DNA from: Myxococcus virescens
GTDB taxonomy: Bacteria; Myxococcota; Myxococcia; Myxococcales; Myxococcaceae
Length of the DNA stretch: 64,000 nt
NCBI RefSeq assembly: GCF_900101905.1
Contig: NZ_FNAJ01000001.1
Coordinates: forward strand, 124,001-188,000
Reading direction: 5' to 3'
The translations under genes and the position numbers were made by a program. Of this stretch, positions 29,081 through 39,833 are shown piece after piece. The notes below the pieces were generated by a model, which did no database searches, had not been told where the DNA came from, and saw only the letters and a list, made by a program, of their open reading frames with translations. The first letter of the stretch is position 1, and every line of letters begins with the position of its first letter.

Positions 29081-29320
29081 GGAGGAAAGGTATGGGGCCT
29101 GGACCTGGTCAACACGGCGGCTGTCCGTCCACGGAGCACGCCCTCCCTCCGGGGCACGACTGGCCGGGCGACAGCGCTGCCCCGCCTTCACATGGGACGT
29201 GAACCCACCCAGACTTCTACCGAGCGCTTCGGCCTCCCCTTCTACCGAAGCGCTCCCGAGGCACATCACGCCAGGGCGTCCCAATCCTCAGCGCCCAGCG
29301 GATGCCCTCCACCACCCGCG

Positions 29321-29809
29321 CTAGATGAGCGCGGCGTGCTCCGTCTCCGAGGGCACCTGGGTGCGCGGCTCTCCCTCCATGAGCTCCTCGAACTCCTGCT
29401 GCATCTGGACACCCAGGTCCACGAGCTGCTCCTTGGACAGGAGCTTGCGGACCTTCTTGAAGAGCTCGCCCTCCTCCTCTTCGACGTGGTGCTCAATCTG
29501 CTCCTGGAGCACCTGCATCTTCGCGTCGAACTCCTCGTCGGACGGCTCCAGGTCCAGCAGATCGGCGATGAGGCGCTTGGCGGACAGGTGTTCCTCGGCG
29601 GCCTCGCGCAGCAGCTCCTCCGTGTCCTGGGCCTTGGCCGCGGGATAGAAGTACTGCTCCTCGATGGAGGCGTGCGCGCTCAAGCGGTCGGAAATCATCT
29701 CGAAGAGTTCCTGGCGTTTCGACTCCGCCCCCTCCGAGAGCTTCTCGTACTTCTTGAACAGCTTCTTCACCTCGTCGTGCTGCTGCGTCAACAGCTCGAT
29801 AGCGTCCAT
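29321..29809 (-). CDS. haemerythrin-like HHE-domain protein
   Basis: The 162-residue helical protein has an HHE cation-binding domain. It has H11 in LTQQHDEVK, HASIEEQYFYP near 47-57, EEHLSAKR near 73-80 and EHHVEEEEGELF near 106-117, which supply the His and Glu ligands of a di-iron site. It may bind O2 or act in iron or nitrosative-stress handling. It lies 57 bases downstream of the FAD/Rieske oxidoreductase gene on the same strand, which suggests a redox operon. Confidence 0.9.
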   Translation of the reverse strand: MDAIELLTQQHDEVKKLFKKYEKLSEGAESKRQELFEMISDRLSAHASIEEQYFYPAAKAQDTEELLREAAEEHLSAKRLIADLLDLEPSDEEFDAKMQVLQEQIEHHVEEEEGELFKKVRKLLSKEQLVDLGVQMQQEFEELMEGEPRTQVPSETEHAALI

Positions 29810-29866
29810 GCTCGCCCTCTCCCGTGTGGATGATGTGTGTCGTGTTGAGGTGTGAAGACGTGTGGC

Positions 29867-31381
29867 TCAGGTCGGTAGCTTCTTCGCCGGCAGGTCCTTC
29901 ATGGCGGGGCCGTTGAGCACCTTGCCGGTGGGACTGAAGCGCCCCCCGTGACAGGGACAGTCCCAGGAGCGCTCCGCGCCGTTCCAGTGCACATGGCAGC
30001 CCAGGTGCGTACACACCGGAGACACCGCGTGGGGGGTGCCGTCCTCCGCGCGGTACACCGCGACCTTCTGTCCCGCCACCTCCAGGACCTTGCCCTCGCC
30101 GGGCGCCACGTCCGCCAGCCGATGCCCCTCCGGCCGGGACAGGCGGTCCGCGACGAAGTGAAAGGCGACCTCCGCGTTCTCCTGGATGAAGTCCTTCGCG
30201 CCCGCCTGGGGCTTCACCCGCGTCGCCGAGTAGAGCGCGGCGAAGGGGTTCTGTCTGTCGAGGATGGCGTCGGAGAGCATCATCCCCGCCAGCGTGCCGA
30301 ACGTCATGCCCGTGCCGGAGAAGCCGGTGGCCACGTACACGTGGCGGCTGGCCGAGTTGCGGCCGATGTACGCCAGCCCGTCCGCGGGCTCGATGACCTG
30401 GCCGGACCAGCGGTGGGTGATGTCCGTCACCGGGAAGCGCCGCAGCGTGTAGGCCTCCAGCGCGGCGTAGCGCCGGGCGGTGTCCTCGTCGGTGCCGACC
30501 TTGTGGTCCTCGCCGCCCACGATGACGTAGGTGCGCCCGTTCACCCGCTGCGTGCGGATGTAGTGATAGGGCTCCTGGCTGTCGTAGTACTGGCCCGGCT
30601 CCAGCGGCCCGTTGAGCGGCCCCGCCACCGCGTAGGTGCGGTAGGGGTAGAGCTTGGTGTGCATGGCCACGCGGTTGAGCGGCGTGGTGGTGGCCTCCAC
30701 CACGGCCGCGGCGGTGACGGTGCCCCGGTCGGTGACGACGCGGCAGGGCGCGCCGTCGTGGACCTCCGTCACCCGCGTGTTCTCGAAGATGTGGCTGCCG
30801 TCGCCAGGAATCCGGTCCGCCAGCGCCAGCAGGTACTTGCGAGGATGGAAGAGCGCCTGGTCCTCCACCCGCAGGGCGCCCTTCACGGGATACGGCAAGG
30901 GCACGTCCTGGGTGAAGGTGGCCAGCAAACCGGCCTCGCGCGCGGCGGTGACTTCGTGGTGCAGGCCGGCCAGTTCGCGCTCCGTCTCCGCGTAGCGGTA
31001 CATGGGCACGCGCTGGAAGTCACAGTCGATGCCGAGCTCGTCGACCAGCGCGGCGATCTGCTCGATGGCCGCGCGGCTGGAGGACGCCGCGAGCTGAGCC
31101 CCCTTCTCACCAAAGTCGCGCCGCAGCGTGGCGTAGGGCGTGTCGAGCATCTCGGTGAGGTGCGCGGTCGTCTGGCCCGTCTGCCCCGACAGGATGCGGT
31201 GCATGTCCAGCACCGCCACGCGCTTGCCAGCGCGCTTCAGGAGCCACGCCGTGGTCAGCCCCGCCATCCCCCCGCCAATGATGGCCACGTCCACCGTCAC
31301 GTCCCCCGGCAGCGCCGGGAAGTCGCGCGGGGGGGCCGTCACCGTCCAAAGCGACCTGTGCGCCCGCTGCTCGTCGTCCAT
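29867..31381 (-). CDS. FAD-dependent oxidoreductase with C-terminal Rieske domain
   Basis: The 504-residue protein has an N-terminal DAO-type FAD domain with the dinucleotide fold IIGGGMAGLTT at 34-44 and a substrate-binding region to about 400. A Rieske [2Fe-2S] domain sits at the C-terminus: C457-T-H459 and C475-x2-H478 are the cluster ligands, and C462 with C477 can form the disulfide seen in high-potential Rieske proteins. There is no signal peptide, so it is cytosolic. The family (YhfW-like) occurs widely with unknown substrate. It heads an operon with the haemerythrin gene. Confidence 0.9.
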   Translation of the reverse strand: MDDEQRAHRSLWTVTAPPRDFPALPGDVTVDVAIIGGGMAGLTTAWLLKRAGKRVAVLDMHRILSGQTGQTTAHLTEMLDTPYATLRRDFGEKGAQLAASSSRAAIEQIAALVDELGIDCDFQRVPMYRYAETERELAGLHHEVTAAREAGLLATFTQDVPLPYPVKGALRVEDQALFHPRKYLLALADRIPGDGSHIFENTRVTEVHDGAPCRVVTDRGTVTAAAVVEATTTPLNRVAMHTKLYPYRTYAVAGPLNGPLEPGQYYDSQEPYHYIRTQRVNGRTYVIVGGEDHKVGTDEDTARRYAALEAYTLRRFPVTDITHRWSGQVIEPADGLAYIGRNSASRHVYVATGFSGTGMTFGTLAGMMLSDAILDRQNPFAALYSATRVKPQAGAKDFIQENAEVAFHFVADRLSRPEGHRLADVAPGEGKVLEVAGQKVAVYRAEDGTPHAVSPVCTHLGCHVHWNGAERSWDCPCHGGRFSPTGKVLNGPAMKDLPAKKLPT

Positions 31382-31481
31382 GGCCCAAGGCTAGGAACGG
31401 CGCCTCGGAGCGATAAGCCACGGGAGCGGACCGCATGGCTGGCCGCCTACCCAGCTCCAAGGCGTTGCAGATGTACACGAA

Positions 31482-31508
31482 CGAACACTGCCGGCCCTCT
31501 CGTGTTCG
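31482..31508. promoter_or_regulatory. inverted repeat CGAACAC-N13-GTGTTCG
   Basis: A perfect 7-base inverted repeat with a 13-base spacer lies in the 215-base gap between the divergent FAD/Rieske gene and the GvpA-like gene. It could be an operator for either. Spacing does not fit the myxobacterial LexA box, and no T run follows that would suggest a terminator. Confidence 0.35.
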
Positions 31509-31596
31509 CAAACCACGGTGCGGGCAAGCCTGCTCTGGGGTGGCTCGCCGACGCGCGTTAGAAAAACCCGGCCCCAGGAGCCGAGGAGCTTCGACG

Positions 31597-31777
31597 ATGC
31601 CCGTGGAAAGATTGGCTGGAAGCGCCAGCCTCGTCGACGTCTTGGACCGGGTGCTGGACCGGGGTCTGCGCTGGGACGCGAACGTCCACGGGCACGCGCT
31701 CCAGGACTGGCCACCCGCATCCACACGCACCATCGTGGTGAAGTTCGTGGAGGTGCGAACGCCCACCCCTCACTCCC

Positions 31778-31788
<11 letters not shown>
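31597..31788 (+). CDS. GvpA/GvpJ-like small protein
   Basis: The 63-residue ORF has a strong GAGGAG eight bases before its ATG. Residues 10-22 ([13 protein letters not shown]) match the first helix of gas-vesicle shell proteins GvpA/GvpJ. What follows can be drawn as two strands ([12 protein letters not shown] and [11 protein letters not shown]) joined by a turn with two Pro. The strands are more polar than in shell-forming GvpA, and helix 2 is missing. It may be a diverged, non-shell GvpA paralog. Its stop codon lies 11 bases inside the kinase gene, and a GvpF/L gene ends the same operon, which supports the call. A truncated remnant is the alternative. Confidence 0.55.
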
Positions 31789-33894
<2,106 letters not shown>

Positions 33895-33898
<4 letters not shown>

Positions 33899-34305
33899 TG
33901 AACCCATCTGAGACCCCGAAGCCCCTCGTGCTGGTCGTTGACGACTATCAAGATGCCCGGGAGATGTACGCCGAGTACCTGGAGTTCTCGGGCTTCCGCG
34001 TCGCCGAGGCCAAGAACGGCCAGGAGGCGCTGGACAAGGCCTTCGAGCTGCGGCCCGACATCATCCTCATGGACCTGTCGCTGCCCATCATGGACGGCTG
34101 GGAGGCGACACGGCGGCTGAAGGGCGACGACCGCACGCGCGCCATCCCCGTGGTGGCGCTCACGGGCCATGCGATGACGGGGCAGTCCGACGAAGCCAAG
34201 GGCGCGGGCTGCGACTCCTTCGTCACCAAGCCCTGCCTGCCCGACGCGCTGGTGGATGAAGTCCGCCGCGTGCTCGCCACCCACGGAGGCGCATCGGCGA
34301 GGTGA
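33895..34305 (+). CDS. receiver-only response regulator
   Basis: The 136-residue protein is a single CheY-like receiver domain with acidic D16 and D17, phosphoacceptor D60 in IILMDLSLP, switch residue T90 and K112 in VTKP. It has no output domain, so it should act by protein-protein contact. Its ATG overlaps the stop of the kinase gene (ATGA), and its stop overlaps the GTG start of the GvpF/L gene (GTGA). The tight coupling suggests the GvpF/L protein as its possible target. Confidence 0.93.
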
Positions 34306-35147
34306 AGCGCACCATGTCCCGGACGACACGGCCCCGGAAGGGGGCGGCTCACGGCGACACCCGCCCGGCCCAGGCCGCCCGGCCTTCGCCCCCCACGGCG
34401 GAGACGGTGACGCCCGACGGGCCCCGGTATCTCTACGGAATCGTCCGTGCCACCGCGCCCCTGGACGTCGGGCGTATCGGATTGGGCACCGTTCCCGCGC
34501 AGGTGTACGCGGTGAGCGAGGCGGGCCTCACGGCCCTGGTGTCCGTGGCGCCAGGCCGCGTGGTGGACCCGACGCGAGCGCACCTGCTCGGGCACCAGCG
34601 CGTCACCGAAACCCTGCTCCGTGAGCACACCGTGCTCCCCGTGGCCTTCGGCACCGTCATGGCGTCCGAGGCCCAGGTACGCGCGGTGCTGCGCACGGCT
34701 CATCGCGAACTGTCCGGCGTGCTGGACGCGCTGGAGGGCAAGGTGGAGCTGGGCCTGAAGGTGCTCTGGCACCGCGAGCACCTTGCCCAGCGGTTGGTGC
34801 TGGAAGACGCCCAGCTTCACCGGCGCGATGATGAGCCGGAGGCCGAGCACGAGCGCCGCTTGGAGGCCGCCGTGGAGGACCGCGCCGGGCGTGACATGCG
34901 GGCGCTGCTGGAGGGCCTGCGCCCCCGCGCCGCCGCCATGCGCGAGCATCCCCCCGTAGGTGAGCGGATGCTGCTCAACGCGGCCTTCCTCGTCGAGCGG
35001 GCCCGGCAGGAGTCCTTCGAGGAGAAGGTCCGCTCCCTGGCAGCGCGCGCGGACACGTACTCGTTCCGCTTCACCGGTCCCTGGGCGCCGTACAGCTTCG
35101 TGGACGTGCACCTGGGCCTGCGTGACGAGGACACATCACTTCCCTGA
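34302..35147 (+). CDS. GvpF/GvpL-family gas-vesicle protein
   Basis: The 281-residue protein carries the GvpF/L pattern: YLYGIVRA near 46, TVLPVAFGTV near 109, GKVELGLKVLWH near 146 and a terminal FTGPWAPYSFVDV. GvpF and GvpL are accessory proteins that bind GvpA before assembly in known gas-vesicle clusters. The first 40 residues are an extra basic, Pro-rich tail. The frame starts with GTG at 34302, with a possible ATG at 34314. It is the fourth gene of an operon with a GvpA-like protein, a kinase and a receiver. No other gvp genes are in the window, so a floating role is unlikely. Confidence 0.88.
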   Translation: MKRTMSRTTRPRKGAAHGDTRPAQAARPSPPTAETVTPDGPRYLYGIVRATAPLDVGRIGLGTVPAQVYAVSEAGLTALVSVAPGRVVDPTRAHLLGHQRVTETLLREHTVLPVAFGTVMASEAQVRAVLRTAHRELSGVLDALEGKVELGLKVLWHREHLAQRLVLEDAQLHRRDDEPEAEHERRLEAAVEDRAGRDMRALLEGLRPRAAAMREHPPVGERMLLNAAFLVERARQESFEEKVRSLAARADTYSFRFTGPWAPYSFVDVHLGLRDEDTSLP

Positions 35148-36251
35148 AGCGGAGGACACGGGCGCCGTCACCCGCGCCGCCTCTTCCGCCAGCGCGTCCA
35201 TCCCGGCGTGGAGCCGGGCCCAGCCCGTGGTGTGCTCGGTCCGGGCGTAGAAGCCATCCTCGCCCTTCACCACCATGACGTGGCCAACGGCCCGGCCCGC
35301 GCGCAGGTAGTCCACGCGGAAGGACTCCTGCGGCTCGCCCCCGGGAAGCGGCTCGTCGCGGCCGAGCAGGTCCACCGGCATCATCCGCCACACGCGGTCA
35401 TGCCAGTTGCGCGCGAAGTCGTCCGGCCGCTCCGGTGCGTCCTCCGGCGCCAGGACCACCGGGCCGGGTGCCTTGCCCGTGGCCCGGAAGGCACGGGTGG
35501 CGCCGCCCGCGCGGATGGTCACCGCGTCGAAGTCTCCCAGGTCGAAGGTGTGCAACCGGCGGTCCACCAGACGGCTGTTCGCGTTCTCCAGGTCCGGCAG
35601 CATCGCCGGCCCCAGCAGGTACACGCGGCCGTCCTCCTCGCTGCGCAGGTACGGCGTCCCCCAGCCGCCCGGAGGCGACGCCAAGGCGAACACACGCGCC
35701 TTGCCGGCCACGGTCAGCGTCAGCTTGCGCGGAGACGTGGCCAGGCCGACCTCCTCCAGCTTCTTCGCGTCCAGCTCACCCAGCGCCCGCATCGCGCGCA
35801 TGGGCGCGAAGCGGGAGAACAGCTTGTCCGCCACCTCGTTGGCGCGCAGCTCGCGCGGCGGTGGCGGTTCCTCGCGCGCGGCCACGGGCGGCTGTCCCGT
35901 GGCGGCGCCAGTGCCCGCGTCCGTGCCCACCGCCGCGGTGGCGACTCCCGCGTCCGCCGCCTGCGGAGCCACGCCCGCGTCGGTGGCGCCGGCATTCGCA
36001 CCGCCGGAGGCGGCCCTGGAGGCCTTGTAGCCCAGCCGCACCCAGAGCCGGTCACGCTCACTGGCATCGCGGAACACGTCCACGAAGCGGGAGTCGTCCT
36101 CGTAGCGGATGCTGTCCAGCGCGCGCGCCGGAACATCCACCACCGTGACTTCACCCGGGCCCGCGGAGGGCTCGCGCTGCCAGACGACGAACGCCGCAAT
36201 CAATGCGGCCGCCGCCAGGGCCCCTTGGAGGGCCAGGTCCCGAACCTTCAT
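35136..36251 (-). CDS. DUF4340-type protein of a Gld-like ABC system
   Basis: The 371-residue protein has one N-terminal membrane anchor (LALQGALAAAALIAAFVVW). It is followed by an exported body with an Ala/Asp/Gly-rich low-complexity region near 85-125 and repeated strand motifs (LTVAGKARVFAL, GRVYLLG, LVDRRLHTFD) typical of DUF4340 proteins. Such proteins accompany GldG-like subunits. Its ATG overlaps the stop of the upstream gldG-like gene (ATGA). The 3' end overlaps the convergent GvpF/L gene by 12 bases. Confidence 0.8.
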   Translation of the reverse strand: MKVRDLALQGALAAAALIAAFVVWQREPSAGPGEVTVVDVPARALDSIRYEDDSRFVDVFRDASERDRLWVRLGYKASRAASGGANAGATDAGVAPQAADAGVATAAVGTDAGTGAATGQPPVAAREEPPPPRELRANEVADKLFSRFAPMRAMRALGELDAKKLEEVGLATSPRKLTLTVAGKARVFALASPPGGWGTPYLRSEEDGRVYLLGPAMLPDLENANSRLVDRRLHTFDLGDFDAVTIRAGGATRAFRATGKAPGPVVLAPEDAPERPDDFARNWHDRVWRMMPVDLLGRDEPLPGGEPQESFRVDYLRAGRAVGHVMVVKGEDGFYARTEHTTGWARLHAGMDALAEEAARVTAPVSSASGK

Positions 36252-38116
36252 CGCTCACCTCCCGCCACCGCGGGGCGCGGCGCGCGGCGTCCCCGCCGGC
36301 GCGTCGTCACGAAGCCCACCGCCAGCACCAGGGCCGGCCCCAGGAACACCGTCGCGTAGAACCAGAGGACGTCCTGCTCCCGCGTGTGCTGGATGGGCGT
36401 GTCTTCCTCCGAGGACACGGCGCCGGAGATGGACTCCTCACCGGTGAGCCACCGCAGCGTGTCCACCGCCAGGTACGCGTTGCCCATGTTGCCTATCAGC
36501 AAGTCACTCACCGCGTCCGCGTCCGCCATCACCACGGCGCGCATCGACTCCTGGCCGGCCGGCGCGGGCTTCTCCACCGCGATGACCAGGGGCCAGGGCC
36601 GCCGCATCTCGCCCGCGTCCAACGTGAAGTTGCCATTGGCGTCCGCGAAGGTGGCGCCGTGCGCGCGCACCGATACGTCCTGCGCAATGCCACCCGGCAA
36701 CGGGTGAATCTGCTCCAGGGCGCCCGCGCTCAGGAAGACAGCAGGCGCCTGTCCCGCCAACGACGACAGCGACGTGACGGACGGGTGCGAGGAGAACGTC
36801 GCCGTGCCCAGGTTGCCGCGGTCGCTCTGCTGCCGCGACGTGCGGAAGTACACCTGGTCATTGGCCAACGGCGTCTTGAGGTACTTCAGGCCCAGGGGCT
36901 CCAGCAGCGGCTGGAAGTCCGGCCCCTCCGGCTCCAGCGCCAGCCACAACCGGCCACCGCGCGCGGAGTACTCGCGCAGGGCATTCAGCTCCTCGGGGAG
37001 AAACGCCTGCGTCGGGCCCGCCACCACCACCACGGAGGCGTCACGCGGCACCTCGGTGCCCAGGCCCTCGGAGACACCGATCGGCCGCACGTCCACGTTC
37101 TGCGCGCGCAGCAATTCCTTCAGCTTCTCCACGGACGGGCGGGTCGTCTCGCCCGGCACCGCTCGCGACTCGGCGCGCTCACCGTGGCCGGACGTGAAGT
37201 AGACGACCCGGCGAGGCCGGGCCACCGTCAGCAGGCGGCGCTGGACCTCCTGGTCCAACCGCTGGAGCTGGCCGCGCGCCCGCTCGATTTCCAGGCCCAC
37301 CGTGAGCGGCTCCTTCCGGTCGCCGCGCGCCAGGACGATGGTGCCGTTGTTGTGGACGCCCAGCGACTTCGCCCGAGCCGGCTCCACCGCCTGGTCCAGC
37401 CGCACCACGTTGAGCAGGCCCGGACTCTCCACGGACAGGTCGCGAAAGTACTGCCCCACCGCTTCGCCCACCTCGTTCGCGGGCGGGAAGAAGAGCGTCA
37501 CCTGGAGCGGCTCATTGAGCCCGCGAATCACCTTGCGCGTGCCGTCGCCGGGCTTCGCGGTGCGGAAGTAGGACAGGTCCCACGTCACGTCCGCCTGGGT
37601 GGCGACGAACATGGACGCGAAGGCGAAGACGAGCACGAAGGCCAGCCCCAGCCCGGAGTACAGCGCGCTGCGGACACGGCCCGTCTCCAGCACGGGTGCG
37701 CGCGTCATCGCCGCGGCGGCGACCTCCACCATCGCCAGCGGCAGCAAGCAGCACGCGAGCAACGCCGGGAAGAGCGCCGCCAGCGACACCGCCAGCCGAG
37801 GCGCCTTCTGGGACAAGGGGCCGCCGAAGAGCCCGGTGCCTACGTCCGATTGGACGAAGTAGAGCCCCAGGGCCAGGAGACCCACGCCGTACAGGCCCGA
37901 CACCCACGCCTCGACGGCACGCCGGTCCGCGCTGGCCGACCGCATGCGCGCGAAGCGCCAGCCCAGCGCACCCACCGCCACCGCCACGCCCAGGCCCGAC
38001 AGGACGGTGCGGCCCGTGCCGATGCCGAAGAGCCGCTCACCGAGGAAGACCGCCAGCAGGCCCGACACGAAGGCCAGCGTCACGGGGAGCCCCCCGCTCG
38101 AAGGACGCGCGCTCAT
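36248..38116 (-). CDS. GldG-like ABC transporter auxiliary protein
   Basis: The 622-residue protein has four or so membrane segments in its first 190 residues and one near the C-terminus, flanking a large exported domain (ABC_transp_aux/GldG type). Landmarks are NEPLQVTLFFPP near 200, VVYFTSGHGER near 310, VVVVAGPTQAFLPEELNALREY near 370 and GGRLWLALEPEG. GldG works with the GldA ATPase and GldF permease in Bacteroidetes gliding; homologues occur widely as exporters of unknown cargo. The ATG at 38116 has GGAGG upstream and overlaps the stop of the permease gene (ATGA). Confidence 0.85.
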   Translation of the reverse strand: MSARPSSGGLPVTLAFVSGLLAVFLGERLFGIGTGRTVLSGLGVAVAVGALGWRFARMRSASADRRAVEAWVSGLYGVGLLALGLYFVQSDVGTGLFGGPLSQKAPRLAVSLAALFPALLACCLLPLAMVEVAAAAMTRAPVLETGRVRSALYSGLGLAFVLVFAFASMFVATQADVTWDLSYFRTAKPGDGTRKVIRGLNEPLQVTLFFPPANEVGEAVGQYFRDLSVESPGLLNVVRLDQAVEPARAKSLGVHNNGTIVLARGDRKEPLTVGLEIERARGQLQRLDQEVQRRLLTVARPRRVVYFTSGHGERAESRAVPGETTRPSVEKLKELLRAQNVDVRPIGVSEGLGTEVPRDASVVVVAGPTQAFLPEELNALREYSARGGRLWLALEPEGPDFQPLLEPLGLKYLKTPLANDQVYFRTSRQQSDRGNLGTATFSSHPSVTSLSSLAGQAPAVFLSAGALEQIHPLPGGIAQDVSVRAHGATFADANGNFTLDAGEMRRPWPLVIAVEKPAPAGQESMRAVVMADADAVSDLLIGNMGNAYLAVDTLRWLTGEESISGAVSSEEDTPIQHTREQDVLWFYATVFLGPALVLAVGFVTTRRRGRRAPRPAVAGGER

Positions 38117-38835
38117 CGCCACCTCCGCGCCTCGAGCACCCGCGTGGCCGCGAACAGCGCCACGTAGGTGACCACGAGGTAGTAGACGACGTCACGCACG
38201 TGGATGAGCCCCGCCTGGAACGGCGGGAAGTGCTGATTCCACAGCGACATCGCGCTGAAGACATCCGCCAGTGGCTGCTCGGTGATTCGCGCCAGGAGCC
38301 AGCACAGGATGAGGGCCACCAGCATCACCGCGGACGTAATCGCCGCGAGCAACTGGTTGCGCGCCAGCGAGGAGCCGAAGGTCCCCACCGCCAGCGACGC
38401 GCTGCCCAGCAACAGCAGACCGAAGTACCCCGCCGCCACGTGCCCGAAGGACACCTTGCCGTTCACCATCACCAGCAGCGGCATGTAGACGGTGCACAGG
38501 AGGTACAACGCGAGGAAGGCCAATCCCGCGAGGAACTTGCCCAGGACGATGTCGCGGTCGCGCAGCGGTGACGAGTACAGCAGCGACAGCGTGCCCGTCT
38601 GACGCTCCTCGGCCAGCAGGCGCATCGAGATGAACACCGAGGCGACGACGGTGAAGCCGCTCGAGTAATAGAAGAACTGCGACAGCACCTCGGCGGAGCG
38701 CTTGCTGGCGCCGCCCAGGGCATACGCGTTGAAGAACAAGCCGTTCAACGCGAGGATGACCGCGATGATGACGTAGCCGCTGAGCGTGCGCAGATAGGCG
38801 GACAGCTCGCGGCGGGCGATGAGCAGCGCTTTCAC
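38113..38835 (-). CDS. ABC-2-type permease (GldF-like)
   Basis: The 240-residue protein has six hydrophobic segments and the ABC-2 pattern, including RRELSAYLRTLSGYVIIAV at the start and SLLYSSPLRDRDIVLGKFLAGLAFL in the middle. With the ATPase encoded just upstream it should form the transmembrane pore. Its ATG overlaps the stop of the ATPase gene (ATGA at 38832-38835). It resembles GldF and NosY-type permeases. Confidence 0.88.
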   Translation of the reverse strand: MKALLIARRELSAYLRTLSGYVIIAVILALNGLFFNAYALGGASKRSAEVLSQFFYYSSGFTVVASVFISMRLLAEERQTGTLSLLYSSPLRDRDIVLGKFLAGLAFLALYLLCTVYMPLLVMVNGKVSFGHVAAGYFGLLLLGSASLAVGTFGSSLARNQLLAAITSAVMLVALILCWLLARITEQPLADVFSAMSLWNQHFPPFQAGLIHVRDVVYYLVVTYVALFAATRVLEARRWR

Positions 38836-39761
38836 GCGCGCGCCTCCTGGCCGTGTGTCAGCCGCAAGAAGATGGATTCGAGCTGACCGGCGCCCTGGTC
38901 CAGCCGCAACAACTCCAGACCCGCGCCCACCACCGCCTGCGCCACCTGGGGCCGCTGGTCGGGCGAGGCCCGCACCGTCAGCGCCACCAGGCCGTCCGAC
39001 GCGCGGTCCACCTCCACCGCGCCAAAGCGCTGGAGCACCTCCACCGCGCGCGCCTTGTCGCCGCGCACCTCCAGCTCGATGGTGCCCCGGCCGCCCATCT
39101 TCGCCGCCAACTCCTCCTCCGTGCCCTGCGCCACCAACATCCCCTTGTGGATGATGAGCAGCCGGTCACACGTCTGGGAGATTTCCGGGAGGATGTGGCT
39201 GGAGACGAGCACCGTGTGCGCGCCCTTCAACCCGCGGATGACGTCACGCATCTCGACAATCTGCCGGGGGTCGAGCCCGCTGGTGGGCTCGTCGAGGATG
39301 AGCAGGGCGGGCTTGTGCACCAGCGCCTGCGCCACGCCCACGCGCTGGCGGTAGCCGTGACTGAGCGTGGAGATGAGCTCGCCGTGGACGTCACGCAGGC
39401 CCGTCTTCTCCTCGGCCTCACCCACGCGGTGGGCGGTGTCCCGGGACGTGACGCCGCGAAGCTGCGCGACGTAGGCCAGGTATTCCCCCACCGTCATCTC
39501 CTCGTAGAGCGGAGGCACGTCCGGCAGGTAGCCGATGCGCTGGCGGACCTCGTGGGCATTGCTCACCACGTCATGGCCGTCGATGACGACACGCCCCGAG
39601 GTCGGCAGCAGCACGCACCCCAGGACCTTCAGCGTCGTCGATTTTCCAGCGCCATTGAGGCCCAGGAAGCCGATGACTTCTCCCTGGCTGATGGTGAAGG
39701 CCAGGTCCCGGATCGCCGCGTGCTCACCGTAGTATTTGGTCAGCCCTTCGACCTGAATCAT
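38832..39761 (-). CDS. ABC transporter ATPase (GldA-like)
   Basis: The 309-residue ATPase has Walker A GLNGAGKST at 34-42, the signature near LSHGYRQRVGVAQAL, Walker B LLILDEPTSGLD and an H-switch in VLVSSHIL. A C-terminal extension of about 80 residues is as in GldA/CcmA-like ATPases (DrrA group). It is the first gene of a four-gene overlapping unit with a permease, a GldG-like subunit and a DUF4340 protein. GGAGAGG lies eight bases before the ATG. Confidence 0.93.
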   Translation of the reverse strand: MIQVEGLTKYYGEHAAIRDLAFTISQGEVIGFLGLNGAGKSTTLKVLGCVLLPTSGRVVIDGHDVVSNAHEVRQRIGYLPDVPPLYEEMTVGEYLAYVAQLRGVTSRDTAHRVGEAEEKTGLRDVHGELISTLSHGYRQRVGVAQALVHKPALLILDEPTSGLDPRQIVEMRDVIRGLKGAHTVLVSSHILPEISQTCDRLLIIHKGMLVAQGTEEELAAKMGGRGTIELEVRGDKARAVEVLQRFGAVEVDRASDGLVALTVRASPDQRPQVAQAVVGAGLELLRLDQGAGQLESIFLRLTHGQEARA

Positions 39762-39833
39762 CAGGAGTCCTCTCCCCTTCGAATGCGTCGTTTCTTCTGG
39801 CGCAGCGGAGGGGATTGTCAAGCGCCGGACTCG

